Assembly: GCF_035294505.1 (NCBI RefSeq)
Contig: NZ_DATGKU010000182.1
Coordinates: 1 to 64,000 of the forward strand
Direction: 5' to 3'
From: Chthonomonas sp035294505
Lineage (GTDB): Bacteria > Armatimonadota > Chthonomonadetes > Chthonomonadales > Chthonomonadaceae
DNA length: 64,000 nt
In this document: piece after piece, positions 17,154-26,084 of the stretch
Layout: the number at the start of each line of letters is the position of its first letter
Numbering within the stretch: position 1 is the first letter of the stretch
The notes under the pieces: generated by a model
The model's input: only the letters and a program-made list of their open reading frames with translations
The model's database searches: none
Told to the model about the DNA's origin: nothing
Translations under genes and position numbers: made by a program

Positions 17154-18917
17154 ATGGTAATGGCACGCAAAAGTATGGGCGACTATATGCTGGAAAAGGG
17201 CTACGCCTCCCAGAGCCAAATAGAAGAGGCTCGAAAAATCCAGCAAACAACCAAGCAAGACCTTGCACGCATTCTCATCGAGATGGGCATTAACCCCGTA
17301 CACGTCTACGAGGCAAAAGCCCAGGAGATGGGAGTCGCTTTCGTTAACCTCACCACCTACAAGCCGGATCCGAGCGCAATTAACGTGGTGCCCGACCATG
17401 TGGCCAAGGCCCACAATGTTCTGCCGGTGAAAAAGGATGGTCAGGTGCTCTATGTGGCTATGGGCGACGTGAACAACCTCGAAGTGCAAGATACACTTCG
17501 TATGGTCTCACGGTGCCAGATACGGCCGGTTCTGGCCGTGCCCGACCAGATAGAGCAGGCGCTTACCACCTATTACGGAGGAGGTGTGTCGGCCAATGCC
17601 GGCTCGGATGGCGCCAAGCCGAGCACGGAGCTCGTCGATTCGGATGCGCGTTCCGCCATGGCGCAGGCGATGGCCGAATACGGCGCCCGTGGCGATGCCG
17701 CTAAAGAGGTGGATGAGGAATCGGACTTGCGGGAACTGGTGGATCAAGCACCTATTGTTCGCCTTGCGGCCACCATCTTGCAACAGGCCATCAAAGAGCG
17801 TGCCTCCGATATTCATATTGAGCCAGATCGCCGTGGAATTCGCGTGCGTTACCGCATTGATGGCGTGCTCCACGAGATCATGCAGATGCCCGCCTATCTC
17901 AAGCTTCCTCTCGTGGCCCGCTACAAGATTTTGGCTGAAATGAACATCGCCGAACGACGCGTGCCGCAGGACGGTCGTATCGCCACACGCTATCAGGGCA
18001 AAGAGTACGACCTGCGCGTCTCCTGCTTGCCCAACCTGCACGGGGAGAAGATCGTCATGCGCATCCTCGACAAAAACAGCGTGATGATCGGTCTCAACAA
18101 ACTCGGCTTTCTGCCGGAGGTGCAGGCACAACTCGAGGAGCTTGCCTCGCAGCCTAACGGTATGATCCTCTCCACAGGACCTACCGGACACGGGAAAACC
18201 ACCACCCAGTACTCCCTGCTGAACAAATTGAACACGGTGGAGAAGAACATCCTAACGATTGAAGACCCAGTAGAGTACGTGCTTAGCGGCGTTACGCAGG
18301 TGCAGGTTAACCGAAAGGCTGGGCTTACGTTTGCCACAGCCCTGCGCGCCTTCCTCCGCCAAGACCCCGACATCATCATGGTAGGAGAGATGCGCGACCT
18401 CGAAACCGCAGAGATCGCCATTGAGGCCGCTCTTACCGGTCACCTCGTTCTCTCCACGCTGCACACCAACGATGCGCCATCGGCCACCATCCGTCTTATT
18501 GACATGGGCGTGGAACCCTTCCTTATCTCGGCGACGGTGATAGGGGTTCTGGCACAGCGTCTCGCACGGCGCATCTGCAACGAGTGCAAAGAGTTCTATG
18601 AGGCGCCGGCATCCGACCTGAGGAAGTTTGGCTTTAAGGTAGAAGACCCGGCCCAAACCGTGCAGTTGGCGCGAGGGCGTGGGTGTGAGGCCTGCCGCCA
18701 TACCGGCTATCGAGGGCGTATCGGCATCTACGAGTTGATGCGTGTCAATGCCGAGATCGCTGAAATGATCGTGCGCCGCGCCCCTTTGGCCGACCTAAAG
18801 GAGGCTGCAAAGGCCAACGGCATGATGGAGTTGCGTGAGGATGGGTTGGCGAAGGTGCTCCAGGGCATTACTACCCCTGAAGAGGTGATGCGTACGGTCT
18901 TCACGGCAGGTTATTGA
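17154..18917 (+). CDS. pilB: Type IV pilus assembly / type II secretion ATPase (PilB/GspE)
   Basis: The 587-residue hexameric ATPase powers extension of the pilus from the cytoplasmic face of the inner membrane. It has an MshEN/GspE_N domain (about 5-145), an Asp/Glu-rich linker, and the secretion ATPase core with Walker A at 342-351, 'GPTGHGKTTT', Asp box 'LTIEDPVEY', Walker B 'PDIIMVGEMRDLETAEIA' and His box 'STLHTNDA'. The tetracysteine zinc site (CNEC ... CEAC) is typical of PilB and GspE. Ser is replaced by His in the Walker A loop. I chose ATG 17154 because GGAG lies nine bases upstream. PilT and PilC genes follow, so a type IV pilus is more likely than a pure type II secretion system. 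Confidence 0.95.
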   Translation: MVMARKSMGDYMLEKGYASQSQIEEARKIQQTTKQDLARILIEMGINPVHVYEAKAQEMGVAFVNLTTYKPDPSAINVVPDHVAKAHNVLPVKKDGQVLYVAMGDVNNLEVQDTLRMVSRCQIRPVLAVPDQIEQALTTYYGGGVSANAGSDGAKPSTELVDSDARSAMAQAMAEYGARGDAAKEVDEESDLRELVDQAPIVRLAATILQQAIKERASDIHIEPDRRGIRVRYRIDGVLHEIMQMPAYLKLPLVARYKILAEMNIAERRVPQDGRIATRYQGKEYDLRVSCLPNLHGEKIVMRILDKNSVMIGLNKLGFLPEVQAQLEELASQPNGMILSTGPTGHGKTTTQYSLLNKLNTVEKNILTIEDPVEYVLSGVTQVQVNRKAGLTFATALRAFLRQDPDIIMVGEMRDLETAEIAIEAALTGHLVLSTLHTNDAPSATIRLIDMGVEPFLISATVIGVLAQRLARRICNECKEFYEAPASDLRKFGFKVEDPAQTVQLARGRGCEACRHTGYRGRIGIYELMRVNAEIAEMIVRRAPLADLKEAAKANGMMELREDGLAKVLQGITTPEEVMRTVFTAGY

Positions 18918-18949
18918 GCCTTCTGGAAGATTTGGTGCGTATACTATTT

Positions 18950-18979
18950 AGAGAGCGCGCTATTCTGACAGCGCTCTCT
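18950..18979. other. Hairpin between pilB and pilT
   Basis: The perfect 9-bp inverted repeat AGAGAGCGC (18950-18958) / GCGCTCTCT (18971-18979) has a 12-base loop. No T-run follows, so it is unlikely to be an intrinsic terminator. It could stabilise the upstream mRNA or act as an attenuator between the extension and retraction ATPase genes. Confidence 0.5.
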
Positions 18980-19028
18980 GAAAAAGCACTCTTTTGAATT
19001 CTGAAAGGGTTTTACGGAAGTGTCAAAC

Positions 19029-20294
19029 ATGAATCCGCCTAATCGTCCACCCCAACAAGGGACGCCACCGGTGGCCAACCCACTGATGGGCGCTCCGCAA
19101 ACCGGAGGAACGCCCCCGCCACCGGTAAGCCCTCCGCCTCAGGCGGTGCAGGTAACAAGCGCACGCCCTGCACCGCTCGATGACGCCCATATAGACGACC
19201 TTCTGCGAATCGTCGTGGAAAAGGGCGCCTCCGACCTGCATCTGGCTGTGGGCATTCCTCCGGTCGTGCGCATTGATGGCGCTCTGCAGCCGCTGCCCTT
19301 TGAAAAGGTGACTCCGCGCGACTCGCAGCGCCTCGTCTACGAAATCCTCACCGACGAGCAGATACAGCGCTTCGAGACCGACCTCGAACTCGACTTTTCG
19401 TATCAGATGGCGCGCTCTGCCCGTTTCCGCGTAAACGTGTTTCGAGATAAGGGGAATGTGGCGAGCGCCTTCCGCCAAATTCCGCAAAAAATCCCCACCA
19501 TCGAACAGCTCGGACTTCCGTCCGTGCTTATCGAGCTAACCCGCCTGCCCCGCGGGCTGGTGCTGGTAACAGGGCCTACCGGTTCCGGAAAATCCACCAC
19601 GCTTGCGGCCATGATTGACCGCATTAACTCGGAACAGAGCCGCCATATCATCACCATCGAAGACCCCATCGAGTACCTGCATACGCATAAGTTCAGCATT
19701 ATCAACCAGCGCGAGGTGGGGCAGGACACACGTCAGTTCAGTAAGGCTCTGCGTGCCGCCCTGCGTGAAGACCCCGATGTAATCCTCGTCGGAGAGATGC
19801 GCGACCTAGAAACCATGCAGATGGCGGTCTCCGCTGCCGAAACGGGGCACCTGGTGTTTGCAACCTTGCACACGAACTCGGCAGCCACTTCGGTGGAGCG
19901 CATCGTCGACTCGTTCCCGCCAGGCCAGCAGGAGCAGGTGCGCCTGCAGCTCTCTAACAACCTTCAGGCCATTCTCTGTCAGCAGTTGCTTCCGCGGGCC
20001 GGCCAGCCCGGTCGTGTATGCGCCATGGAGATCATGCGGGCTAGCCCGGCCATTCGCAATCTCATCCGTGAAAACAAGGCCCACCAGATCACCTCGATGA
20101 TCCAGACCAGTGGAAGCCTTGGTATGCAGACCATGGATCAAGCGTTGCGCGACCTCTATCTGCGCGGCATCATTACGCTCGAGGAGGCCATGTCGCGCGC
20201 AATGAACCCAACCGAACTCGAAAAGATGATCCGTACCGTCACCATGCCGCAAGGGGGCCAGCCCGGCGGCCAGGGCGGTATGAACCGATACTAG
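19029..20294 (+). CDS. pilT: Twitching motility (retraction) ATPase PilT
   Basis: The 421-residue protein starts with a Pro/Gly/Gln-rich tail of about 55 residues, followed by the PilT PAS-like N-terminal domain ('LRIVVEKGASDLHLAVGIPPVVRIDG') and the RecA-like core with Walker A 'GPTGSGKSTT' from residue 182, Asp box 'IITIEDPIEYLH', Walker B 'PDVILVGEMRDLETMQ' and His box 'ATLHTNSA'. The C-terminal retraction-associated helices ('EIMRASPAIRNLIRENKAHQI') are conserved. It disassembles the pilus. I use ATG 19029 with GGAAG upstream; a GTG at 19020 overlaps that ribosome binding site. It ends with a Gly/Gln-rich tail, and PilC begins 10 bp later. Confidence 0.96.
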   Translation: MNPPNRPPQQGTPPVANPLMGAPQTGGTPPPPVSPPPQAVQVTSARPAPLDDAHIDDLLRIVVEKGASDLHLAVGIPPVVRIDGALQPLPFEKVTPRDSQRLVYEILTDEQIQRFETDLELDFSYQMARSARFRVNVFRDKGNVASAFRQIPQKIPTIEQLGLPSVLIELTRLPRGLVLVTGPTGSGKSTTLAAMIDRINSEQSRHIITIEDPIEYLHTHKFSIINQREVGQDTRQFSKALRAALREDPDVILVGEMRDLETMQMAVSAAETGHLVFATLHTNSAATSVERIVDSFPPGQQEQVRLQLSNNLQAILCQQLLPRAGQPGRVCAMEIMRASPAIRNLIRENKAHQITSMIQTSGSLGMQTMDQALRDLYLRGIITLEEAMSRAMNPTELEKMIRTVTMPQGGQPGGQGGMNRY

Positions 20295-20304
20295 GAGGCT
20301 GTCC

Positions 20305-21558
20305 ATGCCTATCTTTCAGTACACCGTAAGCGATGCCACAGGCAACGTGCGCACGGGGACGTCGGAAGCCGAAAGCGAAGAGATACTTACTCGACGCCTC
20401 CAAGAGCAGGGCTTCCGCGTCACCACCATAAAGAAGACCGGCAAGGCGCGAGGGACGACCTCCGGCACCGGCTTCGGTCGGGTAAAGCTGCGCGATGTTG
20501 CCATCTTCTGTCGGCAGTTCTCTACCATGATTGACGCGGGCGTCTCGCTGGTGCGTACGCTCGATGTGTTGGGGGAGCAGACCCAAAACCCCAAGCTTCG
20601 CCGCATCATCAAAGAGATTCAGGTAGAGGTGGAGGGCGGTTCCACGCTCTCAAAGGCCATGGCGAAGTACCCTGCCGTGTTCAATAACCTCTTCATCGGG
20701 CTTATCCGAGCTGGAGAGGTCGGCGGTGTCCTTGAAGAGTCGCTTCAACGTCTCGCTCACTTCCTCGAAAAGGATATGGAGCTGCGGCGCAAGGTGAAAT
20801 CGGCTCTTACCTACCCAACCATCGTGGTGATCGTGGCGGTGCTCATTGTGTTGGGCTTAACCACCTTCATCGTGCCGAAGTTCATAGACCTGTTCAAAGA
20901 CCTGGGCGTGAAAGAGCTGCCCTGGATGACACAGGTTCTGGTGGACTTCAGCAACTTCCTGAAGAGCGAATGCTACATCGGGCTGCTTATCATCTTCCTC
21001 GTGTGGTTTTCCATCAAGATGCTAGGCCGTACCCGCCCGGGCCGAAGGTTCATTGACCGCTTCAAAATCTCCTGGATACCCGTCTTCAGCAAGTTGATCC
21101 ACAAGGTCACTTTGGCACGGTTTGCCCGCACGCTTTCCACGCTGCTCTCCGCCGGCGTGCCCATTCTGCAGGCGATGGAGACGGTGGCCGGTGCGGTGGG
21201 CAACGTCATTGTGAGCGATGCCATTATGGCAGCACGTGCCCGCATTCGTGAAGGCGAACGCATTAAAGACCCCCTGGAGAAGAGCCGGCTCTTCCCGCCA
21301 ATGGTCGTCCACATGATCTCCATCGGTGAGGAATCGGGTTCACTCGATCATATGCTTACGAAGGTGGCCGATTTCTACGAGGGTGAAGTGGATGCACAGT
21401 TGCAATCGCTCACGGCGGCCATCGAGCCGATAATGATCGTGTTCCTGGGGTTCTGCGTAGGTTTCATCGTTATCGCGCTCTTCATGCCGCTGATTCAGGT
21501 GGTATCCAACCTGAGCGGCGGTGGTGGCGGCGGTGGCGCGGGTGCAGGAGAAGAATAA
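20305..21558 (+). CDS. pilC: Type IV pilus inner-membrane platform protein PilC/GspF
   Basis: The 417-residue protein has two T2SSF domains, each with the conserved pattern 'FCRQFSTMIDAGVSLVRTLDVL' or its later counterpart 'FARTLSTLLSAGVPILQAME', and three membrane segments (about 175-195, 228-250 and 370-395). It is the polytopic platform that couples the ATPases to the growing pilin fibre. The N-terminus 'MPIFQYTVSDATGNVRTG' is typical of the family. It ends with a Gly-rich tail. AGGAGG directly precedes the ATG, and the gene is 10 bp from pilT, so cotranscription is almost certain. Confidence 0.96.
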   Translation: MPIFQYTVSDATGNVRTGTSEAESEEILTRRLQEQGFRVTTIKKTGKARGTTSGTGFGRVKLRDVAIFCRQFSTMIDAGVSLVRTLDVLGEQTQNPKLRRIIKEIQVEVEGGSTLSKAMAKYPAVFNNLFIGLIRAGEVGGVLEESLQRLAHFLEKDMELRRKVKSALTYPTIVVIVAVLIVLGLTTFIVPKFIDLFKDLGVKELPWMTQVLVDFSNFLKSECYIGLLIIFLVWFSIKMLGRTRPGRRFIDRFKISWIPVFSKLIHKVTLARFARTLSTLLSAGVPILQAMETVAGAVGNVIVSDAIMAARARIREGERIKDPLEKSRLFPPMVVHMISIGEESGSLDHMLTKVADFYEGEVDAQLQSLTAAIEPIMIVFLGFCVGFIVIALFMPLIQVVSNLSGGGGGGGAGAGEE

Positions 21559-21597
21559 AGCCCGCCCAACTGCCTTGTTCACGCTCCGTTTGAACCG

Positions 21598-21624
21598 GCC
21601 AGGCCCCCCTAAGGGGAGCCTGGC
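21598..21624. other. Stable hairpin between pilC and the prepilin peptidase gene
   Basis: GCCAGGC (21598-21604) pairs with GCCTGGC (21618-21624), extended by an inner C4/G4 stem. No T-run follows. It may dampen read-through or protect the upstream mRNA. Confidence 0.45.
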
Positions 21625-21653
21625 TGTAGCCAACTTCTGAAGTAGAAAATACT

Positions 21654-22718
21654 ATGATCCTTGTGCCCCGCTGGTTTCTGGGAGCTGTGGCCTTTCTTTT
21701 TGGCATCACGATAGGAAGTTTCCTAAACGCGGTTATCTATCGGCTTCCAAAAGGACTATCTCTTTTGGAACCTCGGTTTTCCATATGCCCGAATTGCGGG
21801 CATCGCTTAAACGCCATAGACCTCGTGCCGCTGCTAAGCTTTCTGTTGCTGCGTTGCCGATGTCGCTACTGTGGAAAACCCATCGCCTGGCGCTATTTCG
21901 GGGTGGAGCTGCTAACCGGTGTTCTCTTCGTCATCATCGTGCTGCGCTTTGTGGAGATCGGTGCGCTTTTCTGCCTCGCCTTGCTGGCGTATACGGCCGT
22001 GCTGATACCGGTTTTTTTTATAGACCTGGAAACCTTCACCATACCGGATACACTGAACATCCTTCTGTTCTGTATTCCGGTGGGGCTGGAGCTTATCGAA
22101 TGGGGGCGCCATATTCCCATCCATCCGTTTGTAGGGGGATGGCTACCGGTTTCGATATGGGGGGCCGTTATCGGGGCGCTTATCTTCGGAATCATTCGCA
22201 TTTTGGGCTGGCTGTGGAAAGGCATCGAGGCCATGGGATTGGGAGATGTGCTGTTAGCGCGCGGAATGGGCGCCATGCTGGCCCTGCAGGTGGCACGGGG
22301 CGAGAACCCGCTGCGTCTGCTGCCGGTGTGGGTAGTGCTGTCGTCCCTATCCGGACTGATTGTAGGGCCTGTTTTAATCTATCTTCGGAGGCGCCGATCG
22401 CCACAACCCTCTGTGACGCCCACTCCGCCTGAAGGAGACCAGGAGGGCGAACCTGTAAGCCCGGCAGAGTATCTGCTTCATGAAATTTGGGCTGTGGTTT
22501 GGTGCCTTCTTCTGGGGGATCTCTGGGCGTATCTGCGCGATCTCTGGAAACGATGGAGAGGCGAGAAAGTTCATTACGAACACATTGCAACCGGAGATTG
22601 GGTGCCTGCACCAACCGCCATTCCTTTCGGGCCTTTCCTGGTGATCGGTTTCTTCTTAGCGATTTTTTGGGGCAATGCGCTCACCGATGCCTATCTCGCC
22701 TATGCGTTTCCTCGATAA
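21654..22718 (+). CDS. pilD: Prepilin peptidase / N-methyltransferase
   Basis: The 354-residue integral membrane aspartic protease cleaves the leader of prepilins and methylates the new N-terminus. The N-terminal segment 'GSFLNAVIYRLP' and the zinc-binding cysteines C45, C48, C70 and C73 form the methyltransferase part. The catalytic aspartates of the A24 peptidase are D124 (FIDLETFTIP) and D198 (GLGD). About six to eight membrane segments are visible. The family is usually 250-290 aa; this one has an extra C-terminal region of about 100 residues with two further hydrophobic stretches. Its substrates should be the prepilin-like genes immediately downstream. Confidence 0.94.
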   Translation: MILVPRWFLGAVAFLFGITIGSFLNAVIYRLPKGLSLLEPRFSICPNCGHRLNAIDLVPLLSFLLLRCRCRYCGKPIAWRYFGVELLTGVLFVIIVLRFVEIGALFCLALLAYTAVLIPVFFIDLETFTIPDTLNILLFCIPVGLELIEWGRHIPIHPFVGGWLPVSIWGAVIGALIFGIIRILGWLWKGIEAMGLGDVLLARGMGAMLALQVARGENPLRLLPVWVVLSSLSGLIVGPVLIYLRRRRSPQPSVTPTPPEGDQEGEPVSPAEYLLHEIWAVVWCLLLGDLWAYLRDLWKRWRGEKVHYEHIATGDWVPAPTAIPFGPFLVIGFFLAIFWGNALTDAYLAYAFPR

Positions 22719-22804
22719 GGAACCAAAAAAAGGCAAGTGTCGTCAAACTTCAACAGAGACGTGCTATACTTCTGTAGAGGGAGTTTTTAGAGGAGCTTCG
22801 TGCC

Positions 22805-23575
22805 ATGTTCGTGCCGTCTGTTCACAAAAATCGTTCGGCCTTCACGCTGATCGAGATGCTTGTAGTTATAGCAATTATCGCTATACTTGCAGCCATTCTG
22901 TTTCCTGTTATCAGCAGGGCGAGGGAGCAGGCGCGCGAGTCGACCTGCATGTCCAACCTGCACGATATCTATGTGGCCCTCAAACTTTATGAAACGGACA
23001 ATCACTCCTATCCACCGGTATTATGGCAGTTTGCCGGTATATCCGGCTATAAACCTCTGTTCGGCGCCAAGCTCCTCAACAGTGACGCGACTTTCTCCTG
23101 TCCCGACAACCCCACCAACAACCAAACCCTTACCGTGAACCAAGTGGTATATCCTGCGACGGCCAGTTCGACACTGGCGAACCAGCCGGTTGTCTACACG
23201 CCACTTATGCAGCACAATGCCGGAAACGCCGTGACCCTGCCGGTAGGGCAGAATGCCTCCTACTATCCGTTCGATTCCTACGATATCGGCCCGCAGTTGG
23301 ATAGTAACGGCAATCCTGTGCGTAACGCAGGTGGCTATGTTTACGAACTGCACTACAGTTTGGACTGGACGGGCGCATCGGGGCCTGGGGATGCCCCAAA
23401 TCAACTCAAGTATGCCGAGACGGCGAACCCATCCCAAACCGTTATTACCTGGTGCACCTATCATGCCGCGGTTAACGGGGCCGATAAAACGCTTGTGATC
23501 CTGCTGAACGGTACGGCCAAGGCGGTAGATGCAAAAACTTTTGCTCAAAAAGGACCGCTCAAATTTGCCCAGTAA
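22805..23575 (+). CDS. Prepilin-like protein (DUF1559-type pseudopilin), copy 1
   Basis: The 256-residue protein has a class III prepilin signal with cleavage after Ala, 'NRSA^FTLIEML', followed by the hydrophobic assembly helix and a conserved 'AREQARESTCMSNLHDIY' helix, as in GspG- and DUF1559-type pseudopilins. E5 of the mature protein is conserved. The C-terminal part contains 'TVITWCTYHAAVNG' and 'ILLNGTAKAVD', a degenerate form of the DUF1559 'H-x9-DG' ending. The following gene is a diverged duplicate that shares both ends and an internal 'DIGP-LDSNGN' segment. A GAGGAG ribosome binding site lies about ten bases before the ATG. This could be a major or minor pilus subunit. Confidence 0.88.
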   Translation: MFVPSVHKNRSAFTLIEMLVVIAIIAILAAILFPVISRAREQARESTCMSNLHDIYVALKLYETDNHSYPPVLWQFAGISGYKPLFGAKLLNSDATFSCPDNPTNNQTLTVNQVVYPATASSTLANQPVVYTPLMQHNAGNAVTLPVGQNASYYPFDSYDIGPQLDSNGNPVRNAGGYVYELHYSLDWTGASGPGDAPNQLKYAETANPSQTVITWCTYHAAVNGADKTLVILLNGTAKAVDAKTFAQKGPLKFAQ

Positions 23576-23667
23576 CTACGTCATTATCATGGTGAGTCCA
23601 ATAGAAACTACAAAAAGCCGCTATGAAGCGTTCCAACGCACATAGGCAGCTGAATGGGGGATGAAAA

Positions 23668-24735
23668 ATGCCTGCAACGTCGCATAGAAACAGACGAGCG
23701 TTTACATTAGTAGAGCTTCTTACGGTGATAGCCATCATTGCCGTGCTTGCCGCTATTCTGCTTCCGGTATTTTCCATTGCTCGGGAGCAGGCACGTCAGG
23801 CGACCACAATGGGCAACATGCACGACGTGTATGAGGCCGTTCGGCTCTATCATGAGGATGAGGGCACCTATCCTCCGGCTCTTTTTGGTTATGCGGAGAT
23901 AAAGATCTTTCTGAGCTCAGGCGGTTCAGGCAGTTCAAGTTGTACAACTCCTCCGGCCGGAATGCCGCAGGATGAACCCGCGTTTGAGGAGGAACTGAGT
24001 AAACCAGACAACCATGATCCCAGCAAAGGCACCTGTTTTGAACGTGTTCCGATGGGTCAGGCGACCGAGTATTTTCAGCCAACAGGTATTGGCGCCTACC
24101 TTTATCCTAACAAACTAAAAGAAATGAACGCTTTTCTGTGTCCCGATAACCCGTCAACCGATCAAAAGCAGGGAAGTATTGCCTACTGGCCACTCACCCT
24201 AACGAATGGCCAACTAGTTCCGGTTACTTGGGTACAAGGAAATAACAACACCAATCCACCGCCTGCCTGCCCTACCTACTCAGACATCGATCTACCTCCG
24301 CCACGCAGCTCAGATGATGTGAACTATCCGAACAGGTCTTATGTGCAACAAGCTAAAACGTTCTATGTGATGGATAGTATGGACATCGGTCCCATGCTGG
24401 ATAGCAATGGGAACTGGATACACGATTCCAATGGGAACCCGCTGTACGAGTACCATTATGCTTTGGACTGGACCCATCAGCTCTATAACCAGAAAAATGG
24501 ATGCGATACCACTGCGCAGGTACCGGTATATGGTTTACCATCCAACCCACCGGTGGTGTTGAGCAATCAGCTGAAATACAAAAACCCATCGCCGGAGACC
24601 ACCGTCATCACATGGGACACCTATCATGCTGCCGTGGCGCATTCCGGAAACGTTATCGTGCTGTTGCTTTCCGGCACAGCACGAAAGATGAGCGTGCAGC
24701 AGGCGGTAAACGAACTGCCTCTCAACTACCACTAA
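23668..24735 (+). CDS. Prepilin-like protein (DUF1559-type pseudopilin), copy 2
   Basis: The 355-residue protein is a paralogue of the preceding gene. The prepilin signal is 'NRRA^FTLVELLTV', again with Ala at -1, followed by the assembly helix and 'AREQARQATTMGNMHDVY'. It has about 90 extra residues in the middle. The C-terminal motif 'TVITWDTYHAAVAHSG' with 'LLLSGTARKMS' matches copy 1, as does 'MDIGPMLDSNGN'. Both should be processed by the PilD-like peptidase at 21654. GGGGGA precedes the ATG. Downstream, the operon is interrupted by a 1.3 kb repeat array before the next pilin-like gene. Confidence 0.88.
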   Translation: MPATSHRNRRAFTLVELLTVIAIIAVLAAILLPVFSIAREQARQATTMGNMHDVYEAVRLYHEDEGTYPPALFGYAEIKIFLSSGGSGSSSCTTPPAGMPQDEPAFEEELSKPDNHDPSKGTCFERVPMGQATEYFQPTGIGAYLYPNKLKEMNAFLCPDNPSTDQKQGSIAYWPLTLTNGQLVPVTWVQGNNNTNPPPACPTYSDIDLPPPRSSDDVNYPNRSYVQQAKTFYVMDSMDIGPMLDSNGNWIHDSNGNPLYEYHYALDWTHQLYNQKNGCDTTAQVPVYGLPSNPPVVLSNQLKYKNPSPETTVITWDTYHAAVAHSGNVIVLLLSGTARKMSVQQAVNELPLNYH

Positions 24736-24774
24736 ACTGTTTTCGAGGCTCGCCACGCTGCTTTGAGTTTGTGT

Positions 24775-24801
24775 TAGGGGCGACCCAATGGGTCGCCCCT
24801 A
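24775..24801. repeat. REP-like perfect hairpin
   Basis: TAGGGGCGACCC (24775-24786) and GGGTCGCCCCTA (24790-24801) form a perfect 12-bp stem with a 3-base loop just after copy 2 of the pseudopilin. No T-run follows. Two comparable hairpins lie at 46533-46563 and 46617-46637, which makes this a small repeat class found after gene ends. Confidence 0.7.
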
Positions 24802-24819
24802 TCTCTGATAGGCGCAGGG

Positions 24820-25935
24820 CTGACAATTGTCCTGTCGAGCCGGAGACGAGATAAACAACTGTCATTTCGAGCCGAAAGACGCTTGTCATTTCGAGCCGAA
24901 GGCGAGAAATCTTAAGTTCCATTCCCACCAGTTCTGCGGGGTGGTGTGGGGCTGCAGAGACTGCCAATCTCGCGGTTCTAGAGGCAATCTGCACAGCAAG
25001 CCGGTTTTGTTCGCCCCCTATCCCATCCTTTCCCCCGATTCGGGAGAAAGGGGGCGGTTGTGGTTAGTTTCCGAAGGGAAGGTTATCATAGAAAACTGCC
25101 AATAAACTTACTGGTCTCCCCTCTCCCTGATAGGGGGAGGGGAGTGGGGGTGGGGGCTGTAGAACCGGTGATACGACTGTCATTTCGAGCTGAAAGACGC
25201 TTGTCATTTCGAGCCGAAGGCGAGAAATCTTAAGTTTCAATTCCTTCACGGCTCTAGAGCAAGTTCGCGGAGCAAGATTGCCTTGTCCGCCCCCTATCCC
25301 ATCCTTTCCCCCGATTCGGGAGAAAGGGGGCGGTTATGTTGAGTTTCCGAAGGGAAGGTTATCATAGAAAACTGCCAATAAGCTTACTGGTCTCCCCTCT
25401 CCCTGATAGGGGGAGGGGGAGGGCGCCCTACCCCAGAAAATCTTTCGATTTTCTGGGGACCCCTGTATCGGCCTTGAGGGGAGTGGGGGTGGGGGCTGAG
25501 GAGCCAGCGATACAACAGTCATTTCGAGCCGAAAGACGCTTGTCATTTCGAGCCGAAGGCGAGAAATCTTAAGTTCCAGTCCCACCAGTTCTGAGGGGCG
25601 GGGGTGGGGCTGCAGAGACTGCCAATCTCGCGGTTCTAGAGGCAGTTTTGCAAAGCACGCCTATCTTGTCCGCCCCCTATCCCATCCTTTCCCCCTATTA
25701 GGGAGAAAGGGGGCGGTTATGTTGAGTTTCCGAAGGGAAGGTTATCGAAGGAAACTGAGAGTAAACTTACTGGTCTCCCCTCTCCCTGATAGGGGGAGGG
25801 GAGTGGGGGTGGGGGCTGAGGAGCCAGCGATACAACAGTCATTTCGAGCCGAAAGACGCTTGTCATTTCGAGCCGAAGGCGAGAAATCTTAAGTTCCAGT
25901 CCCACCAGTTCTGAGGGGCGGGGGTGGGGGCTAGA
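24820..25935 (+). repeat. Tandem array of about 3.5 units of a dispersed repeat family (block A)
   Basis: No gene is present between 24736 and 26084. The array repeats with a period of about 318-339 bp; the motif GTCATTTCGAGCCGAA (or GTCATTTCGAGCTGAA) begins a unit at 24861, 25179, 25518 and 25838. Each unit has three parts: the motif twice in tandem followed by 'GGCGAGAAATCTTAAG'; a C-rich/G-rich hairpin around 'CCCCCGATTCGGGAG' or 'CCCCCTATTAGGGAG'; and a second hairpin 'CTCCCTGATAGGGGGAGGGG' followed by a GTGGGGGTGGGGG tail. The third unit carries an extra inverted segment (AGAAAATC/GATTTTCT, about 25435-25460). Open frames inside it have repeated, low-complexity translations and are not genes. 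Confidence 0.9.
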
Positions 25936-26084
25936 AAACATCGGTTTCGTGGAAAATCGGCGAGACGCAGCAACTTGTGGAACAATTTTTTCGGTGTGGT
26001 AGTCTCAAAAGAAGGAAAATCAGGAGCCTAGGCAGAACTGTGCTAGCGCCGCCGTAGCGGCGCCTGGGAGAAGGCAAATTGACC

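Noticed and set aside
24820..25935. CRISPR array
   Set aside because: Units are over 300 bp, the repeated motif occurs as tandem pairs with internal hairpins, there are no unique spacers of constant size and no cas genes.
24827..25941. Several short open frames in the repeat array
   Set aside because: Their translations repeat the same peptide fragments in each unit and reflect the DNA repeat, not protein selection.
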